Assembly: GCF_014873915.1 (NCBI RefSeq)
Contig: NZ_JADBEJ010000001.1
Location: 1,302,001-1,366,000, forward strand
DNA length: 64,000 nt
Direction: 5' to 3'
Source of the DNA: Amycolatopsis roodepoortensis
GTDB lineage: Bacteria > Actinomycetota > Actinomycetes > Mycobacteriales > Pseudonocardiaceae
The notes under the pieces are model-generated. The model made no database searches and had not been told where the DNA came from. It saw only the letters and a program-made list of their open reading frames with translations. Positions 1-8,103 of this stretch are shown here, in pieces. The number at the start of each line of letters is the position of its first letter. The stretch's first letter is position 1. The translations under genes were made by a program, and so were the position numbers.

Positions 1-442
1 CGGGAGCGGGGTGGACGGTGACGGTCGACACCGCGGTACCGGCCGCGTCGTCGACCGTCACCTTCGAGCACCGCCCGGCCTGTGCGGCCCACGCCGCCAG
101 ATCGGGCGGGTTCGTCATGCGGGCGACCAGTTCGGAGACCTGGCCGCCGGGAACGGCGGACTGGAAGCCCTGGCCGGCGGCGCCGTCGCCGACCAGCCTG
201 CCGTGGACGACGTCCTCGCAACCACCGACGTCGACCCTGCTCTCTCGGCGGCCCGGGGTGGACAGTGCGGAGGCCACGTCGAATCCGTCACGCGTCGACG
301 CGGCCGGGACGGTTTCCGGAGGCAGCAGGGCGGCGGGCGGAACAGTGGAAGCGGGCGCCGCCTGAATCGATTCTCCGGGAGCACCGGAAATGGTCGCGAC
401 CGCTGCGGCGGACACGACGAGTGCGCGAATTCGGGCAGTCAT
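1..442 (-). CDS. Secreted protein, N-terminal part (cut by window edge)
   Basis: The reading frame opens with ATG at 442 on the minus strand and is still open at base 1, so only the first 147 residues are visible. It begins with MTARIR followed by an alanine/valine-rich hydrophobic stretch to about residue 20, which looks like a signal peptide, then a Pro/Ala/Thr-rich linker to about residue 50. Two cysteines follow, in GGCEDVVHG and GRCSKVTVDD, and would suit a disulfide in an exported domain. I do not recognise the family. It is divergent from the esterase gene at 890, with a 447-base gap between them. Confidence 0.7.
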   Translation of the reverse strand, partial: MTARIRALVVSAAAVATISGAPGESIQAAPASTVPPAALLPPETVPAASTRDGFDVASALSTPGRRESRVDVGGCEDVVHGRLVGDGAAGQGFQSAVPGGQVSELVARMTNPPDLAAWAAQAGRCSKVTVDDAAGTAVSTVTVHPAP

Positions 443-889
443 GAATAGCCCTTTCGGAAGGGTCCGTGGGGAGGTGTGGTCCCTTCGGTGGGACGCGGGC
501 GCCGGGGTCGCGTCAGGGAACGCCGAACCCGGGCGGCACGACGAAGGCTACGACGGGAAATCGAATACCGGAAGGTGTCAAGAGAACGTAAATGTCCTTC
601 GTGTACAGGGTGTGACCTGGGAGTTTCGGACTTTCCGCTGGTGTGCGCGCAGGTCTGGTACTCCCGTGCCACAGTTCTTCACTGTCCGTGAGCGACGGGT
701 CACCCTGATGGGGGAGGTGGAGGCATTTCTTGTTTCCCTGGCATTCATATTGTCCTCCCGGATTGTGGGCAGGACAATTGCGCGGAAGGGGTCCGTCCGC
801 TTAACGTGTCGCCACCTCCGACTTTCTTTCTCGGGTAATCGCCGTCACATTTTCGAATTCGATCGAACGACCGGGACAAAGGATTACGT
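443..889. other. Divergent intergenic region, no gene seen
   Basis: This 447-base gap separates the divergent secreted-protein and esterase genes. It is less GC-rich than its surroundings, especially from about 720 to 890, as expected of promoter DNA. A plus-strand open frame crosses it, but it lacks a convincing start, ribosome site or protein-like composition. An AAAGGA ribosome-binding site lies just before the esterase ATG at 890. I could not assign a specific promoter. Confidence 0.5.
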
Positions 890-1936
890 ATGCGCACTAC
901 TTCGAGGCGGCTGAGCGCCGTCGCGTCGCTGGCGGTCGCGGCGGGCTTGCTGCCGAGCGTCGTCTCGGCACCCGCGCGGGCCGAGAGTGGCGTCCCGGAC
1001 GTCCGTGCCGACGACGGCTCGCACGTCGTCGCCCAGACCACTGTGGACGGTGACCCGCGGATGCTGGATCTCACCGTGCGCTCGGTCGGCGTCGGGAGCT
1101 ATGCGATGGTCCGGTTGATCCTGCCGTCGCGGTGGGAAGCCGAACCGGAGCGGAAGTGGCCGGCGGTGTACCTGCTCGCCGGGGAGACGCGCCTCCAGGA
1201 CTACCGCGGCTGGACCGCCAACACCGACATCCGGAAACTCGCCGACGACGCCGGAGCGCTGGTGGTGATGCCGGGCTCCGGATCCGCCGGGTTCTTTTCC
1301 GACTGGTGGAATTACGGCAAGGACGTCGTGCTCAACCAGTGGGAGACGTTCACCGCGTTCGAGATCCCGCAGCTGATCGACCGTGGTTATCGAGGGGATG
1401 GGCGGCGGGTCGCGGCGGGGCTCTCGCTCGGCGGGTACGGCGCGGTGGAACTCGCCGCCCGGCGGCCAGGGGTGTTCCGGTTCGCCGGGTCGTTCAGCGG
1501 CAATCTCAATCCCACCGGCCCGTACGGCGAGCTGCTGACCAGCGCGATCGTCGCCTCGGCCCGGCAAGACCCCGAAGCGCTCTGGGGCGACCGGCGGCGC
1601 GAGTCGTCCCGCTGGGACGCCCACGATCCCCTGGTGAACGCCGACCGCCTCCGCGGCACCGAGTTGTATCTGTCCACGGGCAACGGCCTGCCGGGGCCGT
1701 TCGACGGGAAACTCCCGATCGACGTGCTGCCCGGCGCGATGCTGCTCGAATTCCTGTGCTCCGGCCAGACCACCGCGATGGCGGACCGGCTGAACCGGCT
1801 GGGCGTCCCGGTCATGACGGACTTCTACGGCCCGGGCACGCACCACTGGGCGTATTGGCAGGACCAGTTGCACAAGACCTGGCCGAGGATGCTGAGGGCG
1901 CTTTCGGCGCCGGTGAAAGCCGGGGAGGCGTCGTGA
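890..1936 (+). CDS. Secreted alpha/beta-hydrolase, esterase D/antigen 85-like
   Basis: A 348-residue exported protein. Residues 1-32 form a signal peptide (basic MRTTSRRL, hydrophobic core, then PARA before Glu). The rest resembles the putative esterase family (PF00756: esterase D, FrsA-like and mycolyltransferase-like proteins). The nucleophile elbow is GLSLGGYGA, and the C-terminal GTHHWAYWQDQL supplies a plausible catalytic His. It presumably hydrolyses or transfers an acyl ester outside the membrane; the substrate is unknown. The ATG at 890 follows AAAGGA. Its stop overlaps the next gene's GTG by 4 bases, so it heads a coupled operon with the SDR and glycosyltransferase, which suggests modification of a glycolipid or secondary metabolite. 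Confidence 0.85.
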   Translation: MRTTSRRLSAVASLAVAAGLLPSVVSAPARAESGVPDVRADDGSHVVAQTTVDGDPRMLDLTVRSVGVGSYAMVRLILPSRWEAEPERKWPAVYLLAGETRLQDYRGWTANTDIRKLADDAGALVVMPGSGSAGFFSDWWNYGKDVVLNQWETFTAFEIPQLIDRGYRGDGRRVAAGLSLGGYGAVELAARRPGVFRFAGSFSGNLNPTGPYGELLTSAIVASARQDPEALWGDRRRESSRWDAHDPLVNADRLRGTELYLSTGNGLPGPFDGKLPIDVLPGAMLLEFLCSGQTTAMADRLNRLGVPVMTDFYGPGTHHWAYWQDQLHKTWPRMLRALSAPVKAGEAS

Positions 1937-2766
1937 CCCGTCCGTCCTTTGTGGTCACCGGGGCCTCGAGCGGGATCGGCCGGGCGTGCGTGGCCGAACT
2001 CGTCCGGCGGGGCTCCCACGTCTGGGCCGGTGTGCGCACCGACGCGGACGAAACGGACCTCGTGCGCACTTTCGGCGAAGCGGTCACCGTGCTGCGCATG
2101 GATCTCCGCGACGTGGCGTCGATCGCGGCGTGCGGGGAGAAGGTCGCGGCGGCGGGCCCGCTGCGCGGTCTGGTGAACAACGCGGGGATGGCCCGGCCGG
2201 GACCGCTGGAACACGTCCCGCTCGAGGATTTCCGGCAGCAGCTGGAGGTCAACGTCACCGGCCAGCTGGCCGTCACCCAGGCGATGTTGCCCGCGCTGCG
2301 TGCCGCGTCCGCCGCCAGGGTGGTGACGGTCGGGTCGATGGGCGGGCGGATCGCCGGGCCGATGGTCGGGCCGTATCACACGTCGAAGTTCGCCCTGGTC
2401 GGTTTGACCGACAGCCTGCGCGCCGAGCTGGCGCCGTCGGGGATCGGCGTCGTCCTCGTCGAGCCCGGTGCCGTCGCCACGTCGATCTGGCCGCGCGCCC
2501 GCGTCGCCGCCGAAGAGGTGCGTGCCGCCCTGCCGGAAGCCGCGCGGGAAAGGTATGCGGCGCAACTGGACGAGGCCGAACGCAGTGCGGAGCGGTCCGC
2601 GCGGAACGGTCTGCCGCCCGAGCGGGCGGCGCGAATCGTCGTCCACGCGCTGACCGCCCGGCGGGTCGCGCCGCGGTACCTGGTCGGGAGGGACGCGCAT
2701 GTCGCGGCGGTTCTGGCGAAGTTGCCGTTCCGCCTTCGCTACCGGTTGACGGCGGCGAAGCGATGA
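1933..2766 (+). CDS. Short-chain dehydrogenase/reductase (SDR)
   Basis: A 277-residue classical SDR. The NAD(P)-binding motif TGASSGIG is at residues 9-16, NNAG near residue 82, the catalytic Ser in VGSMGG, and the Tyr/Lys pair in YHTSK. No membrane segment is seen, so a soluble oxidoreductase acting on a hydroxyl or keto group is expected. GTG at 1933 overlaps the esterase stop (GTGA), and its own stop overlaps the ATG of the glycosyltransferase, so the three genes are translationally coupled. Substrate is unknown; retinol/steroid-dehydrogenase-like SDRs share this layout. Confidence 0.9.
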   Translation: MTRPSFVVTGASSGIGRACVAELVRRGSHVWAGVRTDADETDLVRTFGEAVTVLRMDLRDVASIAACGEKVAAAGPLRGLVNNAGMARPGPLEHVPLEDFRQQLEVNVTGQLAVTQAMLPALRAASAARVVTVGSMGGRIAGPMVGPYHTSKFALVGLTDSLRAELAPSGIGVVLVEPGAVATSIWPRARVAAEEVRAALPEAARERYAAQLDEAERSAERSARNGLPPERAARIVVHALTARRVAPRYLVGRDAHVAAVLAKLPFRLRYRLTAAKR

Positions 2767-3989
2767 CCCGGCTCGTCGTGATCGTCGCTCCGGGTTCTCG
2801 CGGCGATGTCCAGCCATGTATCGCATTGGGGCGCGGTCTCGACGGTGATCGGGTCCGCGTGCTGGCGGCCGAGCGGTTCCGGACGCTGGTGACCTCGCAC
2901 GGCCTGGATTTCGCGCCGCTTTCCGCCGACCCGAGCGAGATCCTCGGCTCGGCCGGTGGCCGCGAATGGACCGAGGGACGCACACCCGCGGCCTTCCTGC
3001 GCGGGCTGCGCGGCGCGCTGGCCCCGGTGATGGAGCGTCTGCTCGCCGACGTCCACGAGGGAGCGGCCGGCGCCGACCTCGTTCTCGCTCCGACGCTCGG
3101 CTTCCTCGGCGCGCACCTGGGTGCCTCGCTCGGCGTCCCCGACGTCGAACTGCACTACCAGCCCAGCGTGCCGACGCGGGCGTTCGCGCATCCGCTGGCG
3201 CCGTGGGCCGCCAAGGCCGGGCCGTGCGGCAGGTGGCTGAGTTTCCACGCCGTCGACACCGTCGCGTGGCAGGTGCTGAGGCCGGAGGTGGACCGGTGGC
3301 GCGAGCGGTCACTGAGCCTGCCCGCGGCCGGCCTCCGTGGGCCGCGGCGATCGGAAACCCCCGTACTGTGCGGTTTTTCCGACGCGATCGTGCCGCGGCC
3401 GAAGGATTGGCCGTCGAGGGTGCACGTCACCGGGTACTGGTTTCTCGACACGCCCGCCGCGTGGCGGCCGGACCCGCGACTGCGGGATTTCCTCGCGTCC
3501 GGGCCGCCTCCGGTGTACGTCGGCTTCGGCAGCATGCGGCCGTCGGAGACGGAACGGACGTTCGCCGCCGTCCGCACGGCGCTGCGGCGGGCGGGGTTGC
3601 GCGGCCTGCTCGGTACCGATGCCGCGGCCGAGGACGACGACCTGCTGACGATCGGGGACGTTCCGCACGCGTGGCTGTTCCCGCGCACGGCGGCGGTGGT
3701 GCACCACGGCGGCGCGGGCACGACCGCGGCCGCGTTGCGCGCGGGCGCGCCTTCGCTGATCTGCCCGGTTTTCTCCGATCAGCCGTACTGGGGTGACCGG
3801 GTGTTCCGGCTCGGTGCGGGGCCGCGGCCGTTGCCGCTGCGGGATCTCACGGCGGACTCATTGACCGCGCGCCTGCTGGAACTGTCCGGCAACCTGCTGT
3901 TCCGGCGCGGTGCCCAGTACGTCGCCGGGCGGCTGCGGGAGGAGGACGGGGTCGCGCGGGCGCGGCAGGTGCTGCGATCGGTGGGCTAA
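2763..3989 (+). CDS. GT1-family glycosyltransferase (UGT/sterol-glucosyltransferase-like)
   Basis: A 408-residue GT-B glycosyltransferase. The N-terminus MTRLVVIVAPGSRGDVQPC is the acceptor-domain start seen in sterol glucosyltransferases and antibiotic glycosyltransferases. The C-terminal donor site contains YVGFGSM and VVHHGGAGTTAAAL followed by FSDQPYWGDRV, the nucleotide-sugar motif of the family. It should transfer an activated sugar to a lipid-like or aglycone hydroxyl. ATG at 2763 overlaps the SDR stop. Placed after an SDR and a secreted esterase, it may glycosylate the SDR product. The acceptor cannot be read from sequence. Confidence 0.88.
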   Translation: MTRLVVIVAPGSRGDVQPCIALGRGLDGDRVRVLAAERFRTLVTSHGLDFAPLSADPSEILGSAGGREWTEGRTPAAFLRGLRGALAPVMERLLADVHEGAAGADLVLAPTLGFLGAHLGASLGVPDVELHYQPSVPTRAFAHPLAPWAAKAGPCGRWLSFHAVDTVAWQVLRPEVDRWRERSLSLPAAGLRGPRRSETPVLCGFSDAIVPRPKDWPSRVHVTGYWFLDTPAAWRPDPRLRDFLASGPPPVYVGFGSMRPSETERTFAAVRTALRRAGLRGLLGTDAAAEDDDLLTIGDVPHAWLFPRTAAVVHHGGAGTTAAALRAGAPSLICPVFSDQPYWGDRVFRLGAGPRPLPLRDLTADSLTARLLELSGNLLFRRGAQYVAGRLREEDGVARARQVLRSVG

Positions 3990-3992
3990 GTC

Positions 3993-4010
3993 TATGCGAT
4001 TTGCATATAG
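3993..4010. promoter_or_regulatory. Candidate operator/promoter of the SnoaL-MarR pair
   Basis: TATGC at 3993-3997 and GCATA at 4003-4007 form an inverted repeat with a 5-base spacer, lying only 8-25 bases before the ATG at 4018. The second half-site runs into CATATAG, which could be a -10 element; transcription would then start at or near the ATG and give a leaderless mRNA. The downstream MarR protein is the natural candidate to bind here. Inference from position and symmetry only. Confidence 0.45.
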
Positions 4011-4017
4011 TTGAGTC

Positions 4018-4392
4018 ATGGAACTCGAGGCGGCGATCAACGAATGGCACGAGAGCGTCAACGAAGGTGACCTGAGGCGATCGGCGGACGCCGTCGGGGA
4101 TCCTGTCGTGGTCCTCGGGCCGAAGGGTGCCGGGCCGATCACGTCCGCGCAGTTCGCCGACTGGGTGGATCGCTCGGGGATCAAGCTGAAGCCGCGCTCG
4201 TGGCATCCGGTCAGCGATCGCCTGATGGTGGTGGAGGAGGACGCGACCTGGCCCGAAAGCGCGGGATCGACCCGGGTGGCGACCGTGTTCCGAGTGGGCG
4301 GCGGCAAGGTCACCGCGGCGCTCCGGCTGTCCGATCTGAAGTCCGCGCTCGAACTGGCCTGCATCTGCCGTGAGATGGCGGCCACCGAATGA
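4018..4392 (+). CDS. SnoaL/NTF2-like small protein
   Basis: A 124-residue soluble protein starting MELEAAINEWHESVNEGDL, which matches the opening helix of NTF2/SnoaL-like alpha+beta cone folds, with later strands in RVATVFRVGGGKVTAALRL. No catalytic residues are obvious. There is no clear ribosome-binding site; the start lies just after a palindromic promoter-like sequence, in keeping with leaderless translation. Its stop overlaps the ATG of the MarR gene (ATGA at 4389), so the two are coupled and probably respond to the same small molecule. Confidence 0.75.
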   Translation: MELEAAINEWHESVNEGDLRRSADAVGDPVVVLGPKGAGPITSAQFADWVDRSGIKLKPRSWHPVSDRLMVVEEDATWPESAGSTRVATVFRVGGGKVTAALRLSDLKSALELACICREMAATE

Positions 4393-4829
4393 GCGCCCAA
4401 GGTCCGGGGCAGGCCCTGTTCGCCTTCGTGCGGCACTGGTCGCGCCGGACGGCGGCCGTCGCGGACCAGGGCCGTCTCGTCCTCGTCGGCGAGGCGGTCC
4501 ACTCCCTCGCCGAGCACGGGACCGAGACGACGGTGAACGCGATCGCCGTCGAGATCGGCCTCGACCAGAGCGGCGCATCGCGGCTGGTCAAGGCCGCGAT
4601 CGAGGCGGGTTACCTGTCCATGGAGGCCTCGCGGAACGATGGGCGCCGGCGCGAGGTGTCATTGACCGCGGCGGGCCGGTCCATGCTCGACCAGGCCCAC
4701 CGTTGGCAGGAACAGGTTTTCGATCAGCTCACCGCCGGGTGGAGCGAGAAGCGGCGAAGCGAGTTTCAGGCGGCCATGGGCGATCTCATCGACCGCTCCC
4801 ATCGGATGCATGCTCCCCGAGGTGGGTGA
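4389..4829 (+). CDS. MarR-family transcriptional regulator
   Basis: A 146-residue winged-helix regulator. The recognition helix lies around GLDQSGASRLVKAAIEAGYL, and the wing around SRNDGRRREVSLTAAGRSML, the typical MarR DxRxR-x-x-LT pattern. It likely represses its own operon through the palindrome at 3993-4007. It is translationally coupled to the SnoaL-like gene. The last 44 bases overlap, tail to tail, the 3' end of the convergent AHSA1 gene. Effector unknown. Confidence 0.85.
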   Translation: MSAQGPGQALFAFVRHWSRRTAAVADQGRLVLVGEAVHSLAEHGTETTVNAIAVEIGLDQSGASRLVKAAIEAGYLSMEASRNDGRRREVSLTAAGRSMLDQAHRWQEQVFDQLTAGWSEKRRSEFQAAMGDLIDRSHRMHAPRGG

Positions 4830-5238
4830 CGAGGCGGCCGAAACAGGACTGCCAACCTTCGCTGTGGCTGTCGCGTTCCGCCACGGTCTCGAAGATCGCC
4901 TGGTGAAACGCCATTTCGGTCTTGCCGTCGAGATCGGAGAGGACGACCGTGACGAGGGTGTCGTGCCCGCGGGAGCCTTCCGGTTCCTCCCACGCGAAGC
5001 TGAAGACGAGCCGTTCCGGCGGGACGATCTCGTGATAGACACCCGAGGCCCAGAACTCCGTTTCGCCGTCGCTCATGCACGTGCGCCACTTGCCGCCCTC
5101 GGCGAGGTTGACGGTGCAGGACGTGGCGGTGAACCCGACCGGGCCCCACCAGTGCGCGAGGTGGTCCGGGTCGGTCCACATACGGAAAACAAGCTCGCGG
5201 GGAGCGTCGAGGACGCGGGTGATCGTCAGGTCGGTCAT
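4786..5238 (-). CDS. SRPBCC / AHSA1-family protein
   Basis: A 150-residue START-like (SRPBCC, activator of Hsp90 ATPase homologue type) protein. MTDLTITRVLDAPRELVFRM is the standard first strand and helix, followed by HLAHWWGP and later GWQSCFGRL. Members bind hydrophobic ligands; many sit beside an ArsR regulator. I chose ATG at 5238 rather than an upstream TTG at 5265 because GGAAGAG lies just before 5238. An operator-like inverted repeat is found upstream (5262-5293), but no ArsR gene is present in the neighbourhood. Confidence 0.85.
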   Translation of the reverse strand: MTDLTITRVLDAPRELVFRMWTDPDHLAHWWGPVGFTATSCTVNLAEGGKWRTCMSDGETEFWASGVYHEIVPPERLVFSFAWEEPEGSRGHDTLVTVVLSDLDGKTEMAFHQAIFETVAERDSHSEGWQSCFGRLVTHLGEHASDGSGR

Positions 5239-5261
5239 CGAATTCTCTTCCGCAGGGGCAA

Positions 5262-5293
5262 TCAACCAAGAGGTTAATCAACGTACTGGTTGA
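5262..5293. promoter_or_regulatory. Operator-like inverted repeat upstream of the AHSA1 gene
   Basis: TCAACCA (5262-5268) is mirrored by TGGTTGA (5287-5293) with 18 bases between, and the left half also contains a tighter dyad AACC-AAGA-GGTT (5264-5275). The region is AT-rich relative to its surroundings and lies 24-55 bases upstream of the ATG at 5238. This resembles ArsR-type operators that commonly precede AHSA1 genes, but the cognate regulator is not in the window. Confidence 0.45.
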
Positions 5294-5310
5294 ACTGTAG
5301 TGGCCGTGTC

Positions 5311-5447
5311 AAGCCGTAAGGCGCGACTCGCGTGATTGAAGGCGTAACTCGCGTGATTGGAGGCGTAACACGCGCCGGCGGACGAGTTACGCCTCCAATC
5401 ACGCGAGTTACGCCTGGAAGCACGCGAGTTGCGGCTTGGCGCATGAC
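5311..5447. repeat. 21-bp modular repeats arranged as a large palindrome (A-type)
   Basis: Two direct 21-bp units (5329-5349, 5350-5370; each CGCGTGATTG + 3 variable bases + GCGTAAC plus one base) face two inverted units (5385-5405, 5406-5426) across a 14-base centre. Arms 5327-5369 and 5386-5428 pair almost completely. A further degenerate unit flanks each side. The array lies between the AHSA1 promoter and the terC leader, outside any gene. The same unit recurs as a direct array at 62179-62280, and a related unit at 22510-22660. Confidence 0.85.
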
Positions 5448-5523
5448 GGGATCGCGGAGTGTCGAGGAGGGCCTGGCTTGACCCAACCTTTAATAACTCT
5501 TTACCAAGTGCGATACTGGACCG

Positions 5524-5632
5524 GCGAGGGGAGTACTTCCCAAGGGTCTGCCCGGTCAATACGGACGCTCCGCTGGTGTCCCCGGGAGACCGCCCCGCAG
5601 GGGTGAAGGAGACCTCGAACTTCGAGTTCGAG
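5524..5632 (+). ncRNA. Structured leader RNA of terC (terC motif or yybP-ykoY-type riboswitch)
   Basis: The leader before terC can fold into several stems: GGTCT-CCCGG (5545-5555, one bulge) with CCGGG-AGACC (5582-5591), enclosing GGAC (5563-5566)/GTCC (5578-5581); then CCCC-GCA-GGGG (5593-5603); then CTCGAAC-TTCGA-GTTCGAG (5614-5632), whose end touches the ribosome site GAGGAGG (5630-5636). The opening AGGGGAGTA and closing GGAGACCT recall the manganese-sensing yybP-ykoY class; an actinobacterial terC RNA motif has also been described. I cannot tell which without a covariance search. Confidence 0.6.
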
Positions 5633-5640
5633 GAGGCTCC

Positions 5641-6624
5641 ATGCCCGAGTCCGTGGCAACCGTGGGATCGCCGGGGTTGTGGGCGATCAGCATCGCCGTC
5701 CTGCTCGCGCTGCTCGTCGCCGATTTCGCCGTGACCCGTCGCCCGCACGAGGTGTCGATGCGGGAGGCCGCCGGCTGGTCGGCCTTCTACCTCGCGCTCC
5801 CGGTCGTGTTCGGGCTCTGGCTGTGGCTCGAGTACGGGGGCGGCCAGGCGCTGGAGTTCATGACGGGCTTCGTCGTCGAGAAGTCCCTGTCGGTCGACAA
5901 CCTGTTCGTCTTCATGCTGCTGCTCGCCGCCTTCGCGGTTCCCGCGGAAGTGCAGCAGCGGGTGCTGCTCTACGGCATCGTGGGCGCGCTGGTGCTTCGC
6001 GGTGTGTTCATCGCGGCCGGTGCCGCGATGCTGTCGGCTGGCACCTGGGCGTTCCTCGTGTTCGGCGTGATCCTGTTCGTCTCGGCGCTCAAGATCCTGC
6101 GCGAGGCCATGTCCGGCGGCAAGGACGAGTTGGATCTGTCGAAACTGCGGTCGGTCCGGCTCCTGCGACGGCTGATGCCGGTCACCGACGACTATCGCGG
6201 CACCCGGCTCACCGTGCGTGAACACGGCCGCCGCGCGCTCACCCCGCTGGCGGTCGTCGTCGTCGCGGTGTTCGCCACCGACGTGGTGTTCGCGGTCGAT
6301 TCGGTGCCCGCGGTCTACGGCATCACCGAAGACCCGTACCTCGTGTTCGCCACCAACGCCTTCGCACTGATGGGCTTGCGCGCCTTGTACTTCGTGCTCC
6401 ACACGGCGCTCGCGAAGCTGGTCCACCTGAACCACGGCCTCGCCATCATCCTCGCGTTCATCGGGGTGAAACTGGTCCTGCACTGGGCACACGGGATCTG
6501 GCCGTCGGTGCCGCAGGTCCCGACCCCGGCCTCGCTGGGCGTGATCGTCGCCGTCCTGGTCACGGTGTCGTTCACCAGCCTGTACGCGCGCCGCCGTGAA
6601 GCCGCCCGGACGGCCAAGGAGTGA
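5641..6624 (+). CDS. TerC-family integral membrane protein
   Basis: A 327-residue polytopic membrane protein of the TerC/Alx family, of about the usual length. Family landmarks are EKSLSVDNLFVF (about residues 80-91) and ATDVVFAVDSVPAVYGI (about 216-232), each with an acidic residue in a membrane segment; these Asp residues are thought to coordinate metal. TerC proteins are implicated in manganese export and metalation of secreted proteins, and in tellurite resistance in some contexts. ATG at 5641 follows GAGGAGG. Expression is probably governed by the structured leader at 5524-5632. A 39-residue membrane-protein gene follows after 3 bases. Confidence 0.9.
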   Translation: MPESVATVGSPGLWAISIAVLLALLVADFAVTRRPHEVSMREAAGWSAFYLALPVVFGLWLWLEYGGGQALEFMTGFVVEKSLSVDNLFVFMLLLAAFAVPAEVQQRVLLYGIVGALVLRGVFIAAGAAMLSAGTWAFLVFGVILFVSALKILREAMSGGKDELDLSKLRSVRLLRRLMPVTDDYRGTRLTVREHGRRALTPLAVVVVAVFATDVVFAVDSVPAVYGITEDPYLVFATNAFALMGLRALYFVLHTALAKLVHLNHGLAIILAFIGVKLVLHWAHGIWPSVPQVPTPASLGVIVAVLVTVSFTSLYARRREAARTAKE

Positions 6625-6627
6625 GCG

Positions 6628-6747
6628 ATGATCACCGAACTCGTCGCCGGTTTCCTGCTCGACCTCGCTGTCGCCGGCCTCTTCCTGGCCGCGGTGTTCC
6701 TGGTGTTCGGGGCGATGCGGCCACCGCGGCCGCCACGCGGCCCCTGA
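6628..6747 (+). CDS. Tiny single-pass membrane protein downstream of terC
   Basis: A 39-codon frame begins with ATG at 6628, three bases after the terC stop, and ends with TGA at 6745-6747. The product starts MITELVAGFLLDLAVAGL, has one hydrophobic segment (about residues 5-29), then a proline/arginine tail (MRPPRPPRGP). The spacing suggests translation by reinitiation from terC. No family is recognised. A role as a small TerC partner is inference from position; that it is translated at all is unproven. Confidence 0.5.
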   Translation: MITELVAGFLLDLAVAGLFLAAVFLVFGAMRPPRPPRGP

Positions 6748-6880
6748 CCATGGGAAACCTGGCGTGTCGGTAGTCCGGACCGACGGCATGTCCGGTACGG
6801 CCGGTACGCTCGCGGTGGTTGAGAAGACAGCCGTCTTCTGTTCGTGCACCGGATAGACCGGTGAGGAAAGGTGGCTGTCC

Positions 6881-8103
6881 GTGTCCAACGCCGTGCGTTA
6901 CGGCGAGCAGGCTCCGCCTCGTAGGTCTTCGCCTCAGCCGACCCGGTTGCATGTCCTGCTGATCGAGGACGACGACGGCGACGCGCTCTTGGTCGAAGAG
7001 ATGCTCGCCGACGCCGCCGGCAGCTTGGAACAGGTCGTTCTCGACAGGGTGACGACGCTCCAACGGGCACTCGAGCGCCGGATCACGGCCGATTGCGTAC
7101 TGCTGGATCTCCAGCTTCCGGACGCCACCGGCCTGACCGGTCTCACCAGGCTGCGGCAGCACGCCCCGTCCACCGCGGTGATCGTCCTGACCGGGCAGGA
7201 GGACGAAGCCACCGGGGTGGCGGCACTGGGCGCCGGCGCCCAGGACTACCTGGTCAAACAGCATGTCGACGGCAGCCTCCTGGCACGGACCCTCCGCTAT
7301 TCTTGGGAGCGCAGCCGCGCCGAACGCGTCGAGCAGCAACTGCTCCAGCATCAGTTGCTGGCCAGGGAGAACGCGCGTCTCGAACGCGGCCTGCTGCCGA
7401 CCCCGCTGGTGACCGATCCCCGTCTCAGGCTCGCGGTGCGGTACCGGCCGGGGCGGAACGGGGCCTTGCTGGGCGGTGACTTCTACGACGCCGTCGAACT
7501 CCCCGACGGCACGCTCCAGCTGGTCATCGGGGACGTGTGCGGACACGGCCCGGACGAAGCGGCGCTCGGTGTCGCGCTCCGGATCGCGTGGCGTTCGGTC
7601 GTGCTCGCCGGGCTGCCGATGGCGGAAACCCTGGCGATGGTGGAGAAAATGCTGGAACACGAGGCACTGGGCCCGCTGTTCGCCACCGTCTGCATGATCA
7701 CGGTCGCCCCGGACCGCCGGTCGCTGAAGATGGCGCTGGCCGGTCATCCGCAGCCGCTCCTGATCGACGAGTCGGGCGGCAGGCTGCTGTCCAGGGAGAA
7801 ACTCGGCCCGCCGCTGGGCGTCGTGCCGGGTGTCGGCTGGCAGGAGCTCACGGTGCCGATCGGGCCGCGATGGTCACTGTTGCTGTACACCGATGGTCTT
7901 TTCGAAGGACGTGTCGAAGGCAGCGGGGAACGGGTCGGGCTCGAACGGATGGCCGCCGCCGCACTGAACAGCCTGAAGGCCGAAGGCGGTTCCGACTCGG
8001 CGCTCGACCACCTGATCAGCGAGATGGACGTCCTGCACGGCGGGCCGTTGGACGACGACGTCGCGCTGGCGCTGCTCACGTTCGACTCCGGGGAGCAGGC
8101 CCG

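Noticed and set aside
390..914. Plus-strand frame of 174 codons across the divergent gap
   Set aside because: No ribosome site, ordinary non-protein composition, and it overlaps the starts of two better supported genes.
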